Shown in pieces: positions 13,501-22,194 of a stretch of DNA of 64,000 bases (the first letter of the stretch is position 1; each line of letters starts with the position of its first letter). The notes under the pieces are model-generated. The model made no database searches and was not told the origin of the DNA. It saw nothing but the letters and a program-made list of their open reading frames with translations. This DNA is from Symbiodinium kawagutii. Its lineage: Eukaryota; Sar; Dinophyceae; Suessiales; Symbiodiniaceae. A program made the position numbers and the translations under genes. Location: NCBI GenBank assembly GCA_009767595.1, contig VSDK01000589.1, forward strand, positions 148,145 through 212,144. The letters are read 5' to 3'.

Positions 13501-16500
13501 AGCCATCGTTTAACATCATCCAGTGTTATCAACTATGTGATCATCAACCATCCAGGACCAGCAAGCTCATCGGACTCGAGCAGCTAAATGGATGGTTGCT
13601 GGTGGTTCCCAAGTGGTTGGTTTGGGACACAATGTGTGCTGATTGCCTCATGGAAATTTCCATGATGCAATCCCTGACAAGTCACAAGTCTTGCAAACCC
13701 CTGAGACGATCCATCCGGTGGCTCCAAAATTTCTTGCACCGATGAATTGATTCACAACGGGAAGACCTGGATCCCCTTCAGCCCTGGTTCCGCTGCCTTG
13801 GTTCCCATCTTCGCGAAGATGTTGGCATACTCCAGGCCTTACACTGCAGCTACAACCAACGCTCTGATTGATGAACAATGGATCAATGGATGGTAAATGA
13901 GGGCTGATCATGGTCCCTGATGGTTCCAGATGGTTTACCAGGGGCGCCAATGCTCAATGGTGGTTTGAGAATTTTGATAAAATTGCTACATGTTAAGGGT
14001 TGTAGAAGATAATGACAATCAATGGTGACTATGGATGTTTCTTGATGTTGTTGATGTTTACTGATGTTGTTTGATGTTTGTTCCCCAGATAGCTGGAAGC
14101 TATAGGGGTTCTTACTTCCCAAATAACAGGTCATTGTCGGCGAACTTTCTGGCTGAAGGTGCTGTGTGCCAGGTGCTGTCGGCAGGTGCTGTGTGCCAGG
14201 TGCTGGTGCCAGGTGCTGTCGGCAGGTGCTGTCGGCAGGTGCTGTCGGCAGGTGCTGTCGGGAGGTGCTGTTGGTGTTATCTTTCTATCTTTCTCTCTCT
14301 CTCTCTCTTTCTAGCTTTCTTACTATCTTTGAATCTATCTATTTTTATCTATCTATCTATCCTTTTTTTATCTATCTATCAATCTATGTTTCTATCTATC
14401 TATCTGACTATCTATCTGTCCATCCTTGCTTCACTCTTTTTATCTTTCTATCTGTCCATTTCTTCTTCACTCTGTTTTTCGATCTATCTACCTATCTGTC
14501 TATCTATCAATCTACCTATCGGCTTATCTCTCCATCAATCTATCTATCGGTTTGTCCATCCATGTTTCTTTCTGTCTATCTATCTTTCTTTCTTGAACCG
14601 ATGCGCTGTATGTGCCGACTGTCGGCCCTGGCCTATGCAAACTATTTACTGTAGATGTAAATTTGCCCACATGTACACATATCTATGTATGCGTGCATGT
14701 ATGTATGATGATCGAATGATTTATGCTTATATATTTGCACTTTTTCATATGTGCAATCTATTTGTTTATGTTAAAAACATGTGTTTATTCATGGATCGCT
14801 TCTGAAACTATCTTGAAACAATTTGTTTACATATATGCACATGTGTATGTACCCTTGCATGGGCGCCGGATTTGATGCTGAGTTCTCATTTCGCAGCCAC
14901 CAATGCAGGATTAGATTGCGGGCCCACAAAATTCACAGGATCCAGCCATGACGAGTGTAGTGGACCACGTCAATGAGCTCTCTGATAGCGATGATCCGAT
15001 TGAAAACACAGATGATGATTCGAAACCGGTGGTTCCAAAGACAGCAGCAGCAGCAGCAGCAGGAAAGGCCAAAGCCAAGGCCAAGACAAAGGCTAAAGCC
15101 ACAGCTAAGTCCAGCTCCAAGCCTAAGGCCGACCCAACTCCAAAAGCAGGTGTCTAAGCTTCCAATGATCAACAATTTTTGTTGTGGGGCCCACAGGGGT
15201 TGAATCCCAAAGGGGTGGAAGCACACATCAGTAACTCTCCTCCAGCCAATTGCCAAGGTGCTCCAATTCCGAAGAAGCGTCCAGCCAGTGCCTCGGGTTC
15301 CACTGGCGAGACATTGGGGGGCGCTGCAATGAAGAAGCCTTCTACTTTGAAGGAAGATGGCGGCTCCACTACCGCCCCACTGTTTGCGTTGATGCCCTAC
15401 AAGAAAAAGGGGATTGCAGCGATCAAGGAAAAGAGCACGGGAAAGCAGTTTTGTCAGGCAAGTAGTTTGGGGTTCACAAATTCGGTCAGCAATCTGTTTC
15501 AAAATCAATGGGGGTTCCAAAAATCTCAGGTCAAAAAATGATGGCTTTAAGAACCTCATTTGTTTGGCAACTCATTCATGGAAATAGATTCACCAAACAA
15601 ATACCTATCATAGATTCTCCCTTGGTCCAATAATTCTAGTGCATCGAGGTGGTTTAACAACCATTGAATCAATACAGGTGGTTCTTGAATACCGGGGCTC
15701 CATTAGGTTTACCAAACATCAACAAGTATAAATGATTAAAGATTTGAATTTCACCAAAGAAATGCATACGAATGTATGATATGTATGTGGCCTGAATTAT
15801 TCCAATGGTTTTTAAATTGTTGGTTTCCAAAGAATTCCCCTCAAAGGTGGCTATGCGCGGCGCTTCCTTTGAGCAGAATGAAGAGGTTGCGCAAGCTTTG
15901 ATGGATCTTTTGAACCAAGGGAAAGCCAAGGAAGAGGTTCTCGAAACCCGTCGAGTGATGATCCAGAAATGGTTGCAGGATCAATGCGAACCCAAGGTGA
16001 CTCACAACAGTGATGGAACCCGTACTCTAGAGTTCAGTGGCGATGCCTTCCCTGCTGGATGCCCCTGACATCCTCACCAAACTTGCGACCCAGCGTCCAA
16101 AAAGAAGCGGCAGAATGCACTTTGCCAGAACAGACAGCGATCTGCCACCGACATGGCTCTGAACGATCCCACCGGGCTGGTAGATGTTGATGTTAGTAGA
16201 GCTGTTGGATGCAAGCTGATTGGGTGGATGATCGGAATGGCTGGGGTACAAGCCCAACATGGTCACCAAATCTTTTGGGTTCACCACACCAAATCTTTTG
16301 GGTTCACCAAATCTTTTGGGTACAAGCCCAACATGGTCACCAATTTTCTTTTGGGTTTCCAAACCTTATCAGCATTGCGATGGTGAATGCGATGGTTTCA
16401 ACTCACCCATTGCGCCAGGTGGGCACGAGGCCACCTCCAAGGTGCGTGATGGAAAGCGACAACACAGTGGTTTCCCAAAATAGGGGATTTCCATGGACCC

Positions 16501-19500
16501 CCAAAACATTAGTTGATAAAGGATAACTGGGGGCAATGTTTAATTGGGGTAAATTTGGAATGGGGATTTCAGGGAAACAAGACACAATGGATTTATGTCC
16601 CCAGAAAAACAATTTTTCCAGCAACATACTTGTATACTTGTTTGTGTTTGTTCACCGGGTGCCTTTTGAAGCTGAACGGTGAGTGGCGGAAGTGCTCGGA
16701 CTGGATTCAACGGTTATCTCCATGGTGGTGGTGAAATCTTGATTGGTTGCCTGTAGCGAATGGATCCAAATAATACCAGCCAGCCATAGCAAAACATTGA
16801 ACGCACATATATCCAGAAATACGCATGCGTATACACGTATATCTCATCCATGGGCAAATGAGACCAAAAAAATTTGATGGGGATGGAGGCCAAACTTCCA
16901 AGTTATGGACACTTTGCGTTCAACATTGAAGCCAAATAGTCCATGACATCTTTGCCGACCAAAGAATGTCACCAGCAAAAAACACATATCAGCCAGAACA
17001 TTTTTTGGCCACTGTGGGTTTGCAACATTTGTGCTGCAAACACAACAAAGTGTTAAAAAACCAAGGTGTGGTAGTAATAGTAAGAGATGCATGGGTGATG
17101 TAGAGGTGCGCAAGTAAGTTCACAGTTTAAGTTTAGTCAAAAGCAAGTTTCAAAGCCAAGGTGAAAAAGCACAGCTGCTCAAAGATGGGTACGTGTGTAA
17201 GCAAAGGCAAGGGCTGCTCAAAGGGAACCCAAGTCAAGGTGTACAGGTGTGGAGGGCAAGGGTTGGCCAGCATCAAGGCCATGGTAGCGGAGCATTGGTG
17301 CATCCACACTGGTTTTCTGAAACTTGAATCATTTCCAAGTATTGAATCACAAGGGCGATTCATAGGTGCTGTCGGCAGGTGCTGTGGGCAGGTGCTGTTG
17401 GCAGGTGCTGTCGACAGGTGCTATTCCAAGAGAAGGAAGAAGTTTATTCCAAGGCGAAAAACTAGTTCTATTCCAAGGAGAAAGAAGAATTCTTTTCCAC
17501 GGAGGCGGAAGAATTCTATCCCAACGAAAAAGAAGAGTTCTATTCCAAGGTCAAAGAAGATTTTCATTCCATGGAGACAGAAGAGTTCCATTCCAAGGAG
17601 AAAGAAGAGTTCCATTCCAAGGTCAAAGAAGAGGTCTATTCCAAGGAGACAGAAGAGTTCCATTCTAAGGAGAAAGAAGAGTTCGATTCCAAAGAGAAGG
17701 AAGAGTTCTATTCCAAGGTCAAAGAAGAGGTCTATTCCAAGGAGACAGAAGAGTTCCATTCTAAGGAGAAAGAAGAGTTCGATTCCAAAGAGAAGGAAGA
17801 GTTCTATTCCAAGGTCAAAGAAGAGGTCTATTCCAAGGAGACAGAAGAGTTCCATTCTAAGGAGAAAGAAGAGTTCGATTCCAAAGAGAAGGAAGAGTTC
17901 TATTCCAAGGTCAAAGAAGAGGTCTATTCCAAGGAGACAGAAGAGTTCCATTCTAAGGAGAAAGAAGAGTTCGATTCCAAAGAGAAGGAAGAGTTCTATT
18001 CCAAGGTCAAAGAAGAGGTCTATTCCAAGGAGACAGAAGAGTTCCATTCTAAGGAGAAAGAAGAGTTCGATTCCAAAGAGAAGGAAGAGTTCTATTCCAA
18101 GGTCAAAGAAGAGGTCTATTCCAAGGAGACAGAAGAGTTCCATTCTAAGGAGAAAGAAGAGTTCGATTCCAAAGAGAAGGAAGAGTTCTTTTCCAAGGTC
18201 AAAGAAGAATTCCAGTCCAAGGAGAAAGAAGAGTGCTATTCCAAGAGCAGGAAGAGTTCCATTCCAAGGAGAAAGAAAAGTTCTATTCCAAGAGAAGGAA
18301 GACTTCCATTCCAAGGTCAAAGAAGAATTCTATTCCAAGGAGAAAGAAGAGTTCTATTGCAAGGAGAAAGAAGAGTTCTATTCCAAAGAGAAGGAAGAGT
18401 TCCTTTCCAAGGTCAAAGAAGAATTCTATTCCAAGGAGAAAGAAGAGTTCTATCCCAAGAGCAGGAAGAGTTCCATTCCAAGAGAAAGAAGAGTTCCATT
18501 CCAAGGTCAAAGACGAATTCTATTCCAAGGAGAAAGAAGAGTTCTATTGCAAGGAGAAAGAAGAGTTCTATTCCAAAGAGAAAGAAGAGTTCTATTCCAA
18601 GAGAAGCAAAAGTTTTATTCCAAGGTGAAAGAAGAATTCTATTCCAAGGAGAAAGAAGAGTTCTATTGCAAGGAGAAAGAAGAGTTCCATTCCAAGGAGA
18701 AAGAAGAGTTCTATTCCAAAAAGAAATGGAAATCGGAAAATTTCAGGTCAAGATTCAGAAGATGCCTTCAGACTTGAGAGCATGGCATTTGACATTTTTA
18801 TCGAAATCATTGACAACAATTTTTGATCAAACATTAGAACCTACTTGATTCCCTACCCCAACTTTGTTGTCCATACATGTTCTATCTGGGGTCTATGCCG
18901 GTGTAATTGATGTTTATTGATGTTTGTTGATGTTTATTGATTTTAAGTGATGGTTGCTGATTGATGCTGAATGATGGTTGCCAATCATCAACAACAGGGG
19001 GACCAACAAGAACCCCCACTTAACTGGCGAACTCACCCAACAATCGACCCATCAAGGGATCCCACTCAGCCGCGCCTATGATTCCACCACCTTGGACCAC
19101 CATGTGTTTCGGGATGTAGTCGATCTCTGCCAAGGTATCAGAGTCATACACACCTGGTGCAGCACATGGCTACAGAAGCATCAAATCGGAATGAAAGAGA
19201 GATGAAAGAATGAAAGAGAAGAAGTGAAAGAGAAATCAGAAATTCGAAGATGGAAATCTATGAATCTATGAACACTTTGTGATTTTATGAACACTAAATC
19301 ACTTAAAAAATATGAACACTTAGCTTACATCACTAAAAAGCACCCAACTGAATGACCTGTTGGGCACCCTGTTGGGCACCTGGCAGGTCAAAGGGCACCA
19401 TGGGAAGTCGATTGGCCCGGGATCCCGTGGCGATGACGGTGCCGGTGGTCTTCAAGGCTTGCGTGCCACCGTTGTCATCCGTGAAGCGAATGGTGGATGG

Positions 19501-22194
19501 ATCCTCGGCCAACCGTTGAAGCCATCGGAATGAATGCTTCGAAACCATCGGAAGGCTGGGCTTAAGATGCCGAAACCAAACCCGGAAGGCTAGGTTTACG
19601 ATGCTGAACCCTTGCGGGTCTGCTGGAAGATTGGGTTGCTGGTGGTTGAAGAATGATCAGTTGATGAAGGTTTGACAATGGTAGCATAGTTTGAGGAATT
19701 TCAGTGTTTTTTGCTGATTGTGCTTGACCAAGAATCACCCAGAGTGACAGGGAGATTACCATGAAAATTTACCTAGATGAAGGGTACAAAAGAACAAAAA
19801 GTCAGATGTTGGTCGATCACTCCCACATCATCACCCCCTTTCCCCCACAGAGCAGTTGCCCAAGAAGGCAGACGGGTGGGCGTAACTGCAGTGCTGTAAC
19901 AAGTGACGAGAAACATTCAACTTGGATCAACTGGGTGCGTTTCTTGTTTGTTCAATCTGGTGGGTGCAAAGTTCTTTGTTCAATCTTTTTTCAATCTTTG
20001 TTCAATCTTTGTTCAATCTTGATTGTTCAATCTTGGTGTGTTTGGGTGTGTTTCGTTCAAAGATGAGTGTTCTGAGACGCGATTCACTGGTGACACTGGC
20101 ATTCAGACCGCACCCCACCGTCCACACGCGACCCACCACCCCCAGAATCACATCCAGTGCTGCCGATCCACCACGAAGGTCCCCGAGCCGCGCAAGATGG
20201 TCACGTGGAAGGTCCGCAGCAGCCGTGCAGCATTGGCCTCTGCATCCCGCACCACCCGCTCGATCAGGCTGCGAATCTCGGGCCAGGTCACCTGGCGAAG
20301 CTCCAGCCCTTCAGCAGTTTGGGATCGATCCATGGGGAGTTTTCCATGCGAAGTCTCTCTCTTCCCCGGATGCGAACATGCCAACAGCTTGACCGCGCTG
20401 TTGGCGGCATTGGGGTCGTGGTTGCACTGCAACAGTCTATTTAGAAATGTTGTAGAAAGCCAAGTTTTTGAACAACCATGTATTCTCATTCTTGTCCGCT
20501 TCCTTTTCAACTCACGGATTCTGGAAGACATGGGGTTACAAACCGATGGTTGGCTTCCGCGCCAAAATCACTAATCAATGTCCCCCACCACCCGCGCAAT
20601 GAGGGTGATTGATTGGAAGTTCGGTCATCACGACAGAGAACAGCCTCCGTCATCTTTGCCACTGCTCTGACACGCCCAGTGACTACTGGCTGTTTAGGTC
20701 CCTGTTGTTTGCAACACACCTTGATGTCTATCAACATCAACGCAGGTTGAAATGGTGCGCGGACAGCGGGGAATCCGCAGCGTTTGCGGACACGCCCATC
20801 TCGTACCCGTTGCCAACCCAATTTTTGTGCCAAAATGAAGTCATTGATTTGGGGCACCATGATGAGGAGGCAGTGAGCAGCCAACAGCCGAGAAAAACAA
20901 CAACCAGTAAATTGATGTACTAGTACATATGACAGAAAAAGAAGAACCAACACAACAACATAAAGGAAATCTGCTCCTGCAACTGAGGAAACTCGCCTTG
21001 TTCTCCATGACAGCTTCGCGCATGCACTTTGAATGTGCTCCAGTGGGTGCTGCTGTGAGATGTTCCTGGCACAGGAGACTGTCATGAGAATATGAGGAAG
21101 GTTACCATGGCACCCCAGAAGCTCAAACCTGTGCTTTGTTCCCAGGAGATCGTCCAAAGTGACCGGCTGGCAGCTGGCAGTGTCTATCTTCGAGGTCTGC
21201 GCTGCGTCTTCCCTTTCCGTCCCATCAACTCGTTTCGAACCAGCTACGTTCCCATCCAGCAAGTCTGTTGCCCTGCCGCCACGGCTTGGATTGCCGCGTC
21301 CGACCAAGCTTATCGAACCAAAGGATCGTCAAAATCTTCCGTATCCGTGTGAGATGGTCTGATGTTCCTGGTGTAATGATGTACACTACTTCAACCAAGT
21401 GACGACCACGGGAATATGAAGCACCATGAAGCAACCAACAACACAGGCGGTATATCCACTGAGCTAATCCCAATCAGACTCCAAGCCCGATATGGCCCAG
21501 TCCCCCCTCACACCTTGGGCTCCACGAGCGCCACGCGTAGTCCACGCCCTGCGGCCTCCAGGGCTGCCTTCAGCCCTGCAGGGCCGCAACCTGCGGCAAG
21601 CCCAAGCAATGAAACAGCGGAAGCGATGGGAAAAGATGTTGAGGTTTGACTGTGGACACCAAGGGGTGTTCAACCAATGGTTATTGTCAACAACACCCCT
21701 TGGTGGCACCTCTGGTTGGACGCCAGCAAACTAAACACCAGTGGTTATTGTCAACCAATTTATACTTTTCTTGGCGGCACGATTTAGATGTAGATCAGGG
21801 ACATCACAGTTTTGACACACGCTGCAAGGCTCAGCTACCGCTCTGGTCACTGCCAGGACCACATCACCAGCCGCTGGTTACTCCCATGGATATCCCTTAC
21901 GAACAGTTGCCCAAACTCTCGCCCCCGGTGGATGGTCCAAATGAGCTGCAAAGCCACATGGGATTTGCTAAATCGACGAGCAAAGAACCATCAGAGTTGT
22001 GCGTGTTTATCTTGCACATTTTTGCGATCTGGTGCTATGGTTTGGTCAACTCAAGGGGGCATGAAACTTGCTGAAATTCAGAGCAGCATGAGCCGAGTCT
22101 ACACCAAAACAATGACATCTGGACGTCACCAGCCCGTCGTGAGTCGTGGTCAATCGGTCTTGCCTAAGACCACTAAGTCATAGATCTGTGCTGC
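873..22194 (-). CDS. Copy B: SthA-like flavoprotein with C-terminal EF-hand region (20 exons seen, 3' end outside window)
   Basis: Multi-exon minus-strand gene read by aligning it to copy A. Exons in transcript order: 22,194-22,164; 21,590-21,514; 21,065-20,997; 20,291-20,169; 19,503-19,380; 19,153-19,076; 13,837-13,797; 13,389-13,300; 8,964-8,893; 6,578-6,492; 5,684-5,653; 4,431-4,333; 4,170-4,137; 4,044-4,012; 3,792-about 3,653; 3,209-3,162; 2,767-2,684; 1,927-1,862; 1,569-1,516; 941-873. Nearly all begin after AG and with G; donors are GT, GC or GA. Phases join where both ends can be read. Expected role: FAD-dependent electron transfer between pyridine nucleotides, by family resemblance; substrate untested. 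The start codon and any targeting peptide lie upstream of 22,194 and are not identified; the second EF-hand exon is probably beyond the left edge. The e9 to e10 join looks slightly short, so one small exon may be missing. The gene could be a pseudogene, but no frame breaks were seen in the exons. Confidence 0.82.
942..1515. other. Intron of copy B with an unexplained open stretch
   Basis: Intron between the last two exons of copy B. On the plus strand 1,144-1,299 reads open with a coding-like composition ([14 protein letters not shown], then [12 protein letters not shown]), ending in a TGA. I recognise no family, and no splice partner is clear. A short AATGAATCAAATAAA-like direct repeat follows at 1,366-1,445. 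Confidence 0.3.
1862..5684 (-). CDS. Copy B exons 11-18: second FAD segment and interface domain
   Basis: Exon 11 reads [11 protein letters not shown]. Exon 12 has [12 protein letters not shown] followed by [15 protein letters not shown]; the YAVGD motif contacts the FAD in this superfamily. Exon 13 gives [11 protein letters not shown], exon 14 (33 bp) [11 protein letters not shown], and exon 15 [12 protein letters not shown] to [12 protein letters not shown], the start of the dimer-interface domain. Exon 16 has [10 protein letters not shown], exon 17 [13 protein letters not shown] to LQFVFPA, and exon 18 [18 protein letters not shown]. Disulfide reductases have a His-Pro catalytic pair near this end; here the segment is FVFPAVTYH, so it is not conserved. 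Exons 17 (84 bp) and 18 (66 bp) have exactly the lengths of their copy A partners. Confidence 0.85.
1928..2683. other. Copy B intron, repeat-like; holds a degraded GGGGTACCCC-family element
   Basis: No exon seen. Contains AT-rich GGGGATA/AACAACAG repeats near 1,950-2,240. At 2,447-2,490 is a fragment resembling the dispersed GGTGGTTT...GGGGTACCCC element: TTTCTGGGTCCCCGATTTTG followed by AGAAACCCCCC. A related element lies just downstream of the homologous exon in copy A (26,633-26,690). Confidence 0.5.
3289..3349. repeat. 26-bp tandem repeat
   Basis: Two exact copies of a 26-bp unit beginning CATCATTGGTGACC and ending CATTACGAAC, then a partial third. It lies in an intron of copy B and is typical of the CATCATTGGT-rich intron DNA of this window. 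Confidence 0.85.
4432..5652. other. Copy B intron containing a GGGGTACCCC-family repeat
   Basis: Intron between exons IQVDE and NQYTGVG; copy A has no intron at this site. The stretch 5,488-5,621 looks like one repeat element. It opens TTGGTTTATAAATG, holds ATTTCGGGGTACCC, and ends CTTGAGAAACCACC, so its ends are near-inverted (GGTTT/AAACC). No gene is seen. Confidence 0.6.
5685..6491. other. Copy B intron with a palindromic GGGGTACCCC element
   Basis: No coding exon recognised. At 5,785-5,925 two GGGGTACCCC-type blocks face each other (AAAATAGGGGTACCCCAGAA and TTGGGGTACCCCTATTTTG), so the segment could fold back on itself. This belongs to the dispersed family described at 5,488, 26,633, 30,598, 47,123 and 62,383. 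Confidence 0.55.
6492..19153 (-). CDS. Copy B exons 6-10: pyridine nucleotide-binding domain
   Basis: Exon 6 (19,076-19,153) has [15 protein letters not shown] and then VVQGGGIIG, the second glycine-rich dinucleotide motif. Exon 7 (13,797-13,837) gives [13 protein letters not shown] and exon 8 (13,300-13,389) [15 protein letters not shown]; the Glu after the second strand is of the type that favours NAD(H) over NADP(H), an inference. Exon 9 (8,893-8,964) begins [15 protein letters not shown]. Exon 10 (6,492-6,578) carries [20 protein letters not shown], the conserved GR segment before the return to the FAD domain. The two largest introns of this copy, 5.2 and 4.3 kb, lie here and hold foreign sequence. 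Confidence 0.83.
6838..7096. repeat. AT and GATATA microsatellites
   Basis: A short (AT)n run at 6,838-6,872 is followed by TTTA repeats, then a long imperfect hexamer array (TAGATA/TAGATG) at 6,918-7,096. The Tyr/Ile/Leu-rich readings across it are repeat artefacts. Confidence 0.95.
7097..8892. other. Intron DNA, no gene recognised
   Basis: Large intron of copy B between the VELLLKT exon and the [10 protein letters not shown] exon. Short scattered open frames only. AT-rich, with local TTTCCCAG/TTAGGCTAGATA repeats near 7,440-7,530 and a TCATTGTCA-rich block near 8,045-8,150. Nothing here supports a function. Confidence 0.5.
9096..9173. repeat. 22-bp perfect inverted repeat
   Basis: TTCAAATAATATAGAAGATATT at 9,096-9,117 pairs perfectly with its reverse complement at 9,152-9,173 across a 34-base loop. 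The arm core (ATAGAAGATATT) recurs at 9,390, 9,435, 9,530 (inverted), 12,586 and 12,754 (inverted), so this is the hairpin of a local repeat family that surrounds the kinase-like insert. The run given for the arm may be read as TTCAAATAATA plus TAGAAGATATT. Confidence 0.85.
9390..9544. repeat. MITE-like repeat with AGAAGATATT terminal inverted repeats
   Basis: CAAATAGAAGATATT (9,390-9,404) faces AATATCTTCTATTTG (9,530-9,544): a perfect 15-bp terminal inverted repeat around about 125 bp with no coding capacity. A similar pair encloses 12,586-12,768. The size and ends fit a miniature inverted-repeat element, but no target duplication was identified. Confidence 0.6.
9538..10556 (-). CDS. Unrecognised open region between AGAAGATATT repeats
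   Basis: Two long overlapping minus-strand open frames. The frame 10,556-10,173 reads [20 protein letters not shown] and later [15 protein letters not shown], with ordinary globular composition. The frame 10,311-9,538 ends rich in Arg, Ala, Gln and Glu ([18 protein letters not shown]), suggesting a basic helix. The region is GC-richer than its surroundings. No family is recognised. It may be the 3' part of the gene that carries the kinase-like segment upstream (11,780-12,500), or a decayed captured gene in an intron of copy B. Confidence 0.35.
10557..11779. other. No gene recognised between the kinase-like segment and the open region
   Basis: Short open frames on both strands with no recognisable motif. 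The minus strand 11,783-11,553 is open and basic at its start ([13 protein letters not shown]); it directly follows the kinase-like segment and could be its C-terminal tail or intron. Confidence 0.3.
11780..12500 (-). pseudogene. Protein kinase-like domain with an in-frame TGA
   Basis: Read in one frame, this minus-strand segment follows a kinase fold. [20 protein letters not shown] covers the C-helix and strands 4-5, and [10 protein letters not shown] the hinge. [10 protein letters not shown] stands at the catalytic loop (HRD...N, His replaced), VFDLDAAI at the DFG position (DLD), [10 protein letters not shown] at the APE position, and DAWAIGATF in helix F. A TGA at 12,381-12,379 interrupts the frame between EV and ALVFE. 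The lost HRD His and changed DFG suggest a pseudokinase even apart from the stop. The segment lies in an intron of copy B, bounded by AGAAGATATT repeats, which suggests it arrived as part of an insertion. If the TGA is in a small unspliced intron or is an assembly error, the gene may be intact. Confidence 0.62.
12586..12768. repeat. Second AGAAGATATT inverted-repeat element
   Basis: CAAATAGAAGATATT at 12,586-12,600 faces AATATCTTCTAAAAT at 12,754-12,768. The interior includes a GGGTCTCTCGGGGGCTCTCGG direct-repeat stretch. Same family as 9,390-9,544. The two elements bracket the 9.5-12.5 kb block holding the kinase-like sequence. Confidence 0.6.
12769..13299. other. Copy B intron, no gene recognised
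   Basis: AT-rich intron DNA between the insert and exon 8 of copy B. No coding or RNA feature identified. Confidence 0.45.
14081..14276 (-). repeat. Satellite-associated box plus 13-bp satellite, inverted copy
   Basis: The 39-bp box (14,081-14,119) and the GTTCGCCGACAA box (14,134-14,148) match 556-594 and 528-541 in reverse complement. They are followed by about nine copies of the 13-bp satellite as AGGTGCTGTCGGC (14,158-14,276). Together with the left-end copy this shows a compound repeat unit with fixed internal order. Confidence 0.85.
14278..14600. repeat. TATC-type microsatellite
   Basis: Imperfect (TATC)n / (CTTT)n array of about 310 bp directly abutting the 13-bp satellite. The Ser/Leu/Tyr/Ile-rich readings across it are repeat artefacts. 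Confidence 0.95.
14948..16068 (+). CDS. Three-exon plus-strand gene, Ala/Lys-rich N-terminus, unknown function
   Basis: Exons 14,948-15,145, 15,197-15,457 and 15,847-16,068 join in phase 0 through a GC-AG intron each (AAA|GCAGGT...CCACAG|GGG; CAG|GCAAGT...TCAAAG|GTG), giving about 226 residues. Residues 1-66 are acidic, then Ala-rich and Lys-rich ([14 protein letters not shown], then [11 protein letters not shown]). The middle exon has [16 protein letters not shown] and ends [14 protein letters not shown]. The last exon has [20 protein letters not shown] and [14 protein letters not shown], probably helical. I recognise no family. The Lys/Ala stretch would suit a nuclear, nucleic-acid-associated protein, which is inference. 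It lies on the opposite strand inside copy B's 5.2-kb intron. The start is the first ATG of the open exon. Confidence 0.6.
16069..17160. other. Non-coding, short direct repeats
   Basis: Copy B intron. At 16,258-16,345 a CAAATCTTTTGGGTTCACC unit repeats about three times. No exon recognised. A TTTCCCAAAATAGGGGATTT fragment near 16,482 resembles the GGGGTACCCC family. Confidence 0.45.
17364..17422 (-). repeat. 13-bp satellite, short block
   Basis: About four copies of AGGTGCTGTCGGC variants, the reverse complement of the left-end array, joined directly to the 24-bp array that follows. Confidence 0.9.
17423..18720. repeat. 24-bp repeat array with 96-bp higher-order unit
   Basis: About 54 copies of a 24-bp unit of the type TTCTATTCCAAGGAGAAAGA. 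Between about 17,617 and 18,197 four variants form a 96-bp higher-order unit repeated six times almost exactly (GGTCAAAGAAGAGGTCTATT recurs every 96 bases). As 24 is a multiple of three, five of the six frames stay open for long stretches. The longest reading is 17,161-18,777 plus (538 codons, SIPRRKKS-type repeats), another is 17,571-18,848 plus (EEFYSKEK octapeptides), and one of 299 codons lies on the minus strand. A repeat protein cannot be excluded, but the mutual openness of several frames and the intron setting favour non-coding satellite. Confidence 0.88.
18849..19075. other. Copy B intron, GATGTTTATT-type short repeat
   Basis: Contains a small TTGATGTTTATTGATGTTTG direct repeat near 18,905-18,945. 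Otherwise nothing seen. Confidence 0.4.
19380..22194 (-). CDS. Copy B exons 1-5: FAD-binding half
   Basis: Exon 1 (22,164-22,194) gives IYDLVVLG, the first beta strand of a Rossmann fold. Exon 2 completes GCGPAG and continues to RVALVEPK, the end of the second strand. Exon 3 gives [18 protein letters not shown]; in disulfide reductases this stretch carries the redox CxxxxC pair, which is absent. Exon 4 starts [13 protein letters not shown] and ends in RGSGTFVV. Exon 5 carries [12 protein letters not shown], the conserved ATG motif after the first FAD segment. The joins after MENK (donor GC) and TFVV (donor GA) restore exact colinearity with copy A. Confidence 0.85.
20507..21307 (-). other. 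Long open frame (266 codons) across an intron of copy B, doubtful gene
   Basis: Uninterrupted minus-strand frame overlapping exon 3 of copy B (20,997-21,065) in a different frame, so most of it is intron. It includes one possible membrane segment ([16 protein letters not shown]). No family is recognised. Most likely a chance frame or a decayed insertion. Confidence 0.25.

Noticed and set aside
14071-14805. 244-codon plus-strand protein with membrane-like runs
   Set aside because: The frame is built from satellite and TATC microsatellite; hydrophobic runs come from the repeat.
20507-21307. 266-codon minus-strand gene
   Set aside because: It overlaps a well-supported exon of copy B in another frame and shows no recognisable domain; kept only as a doubtful feature.
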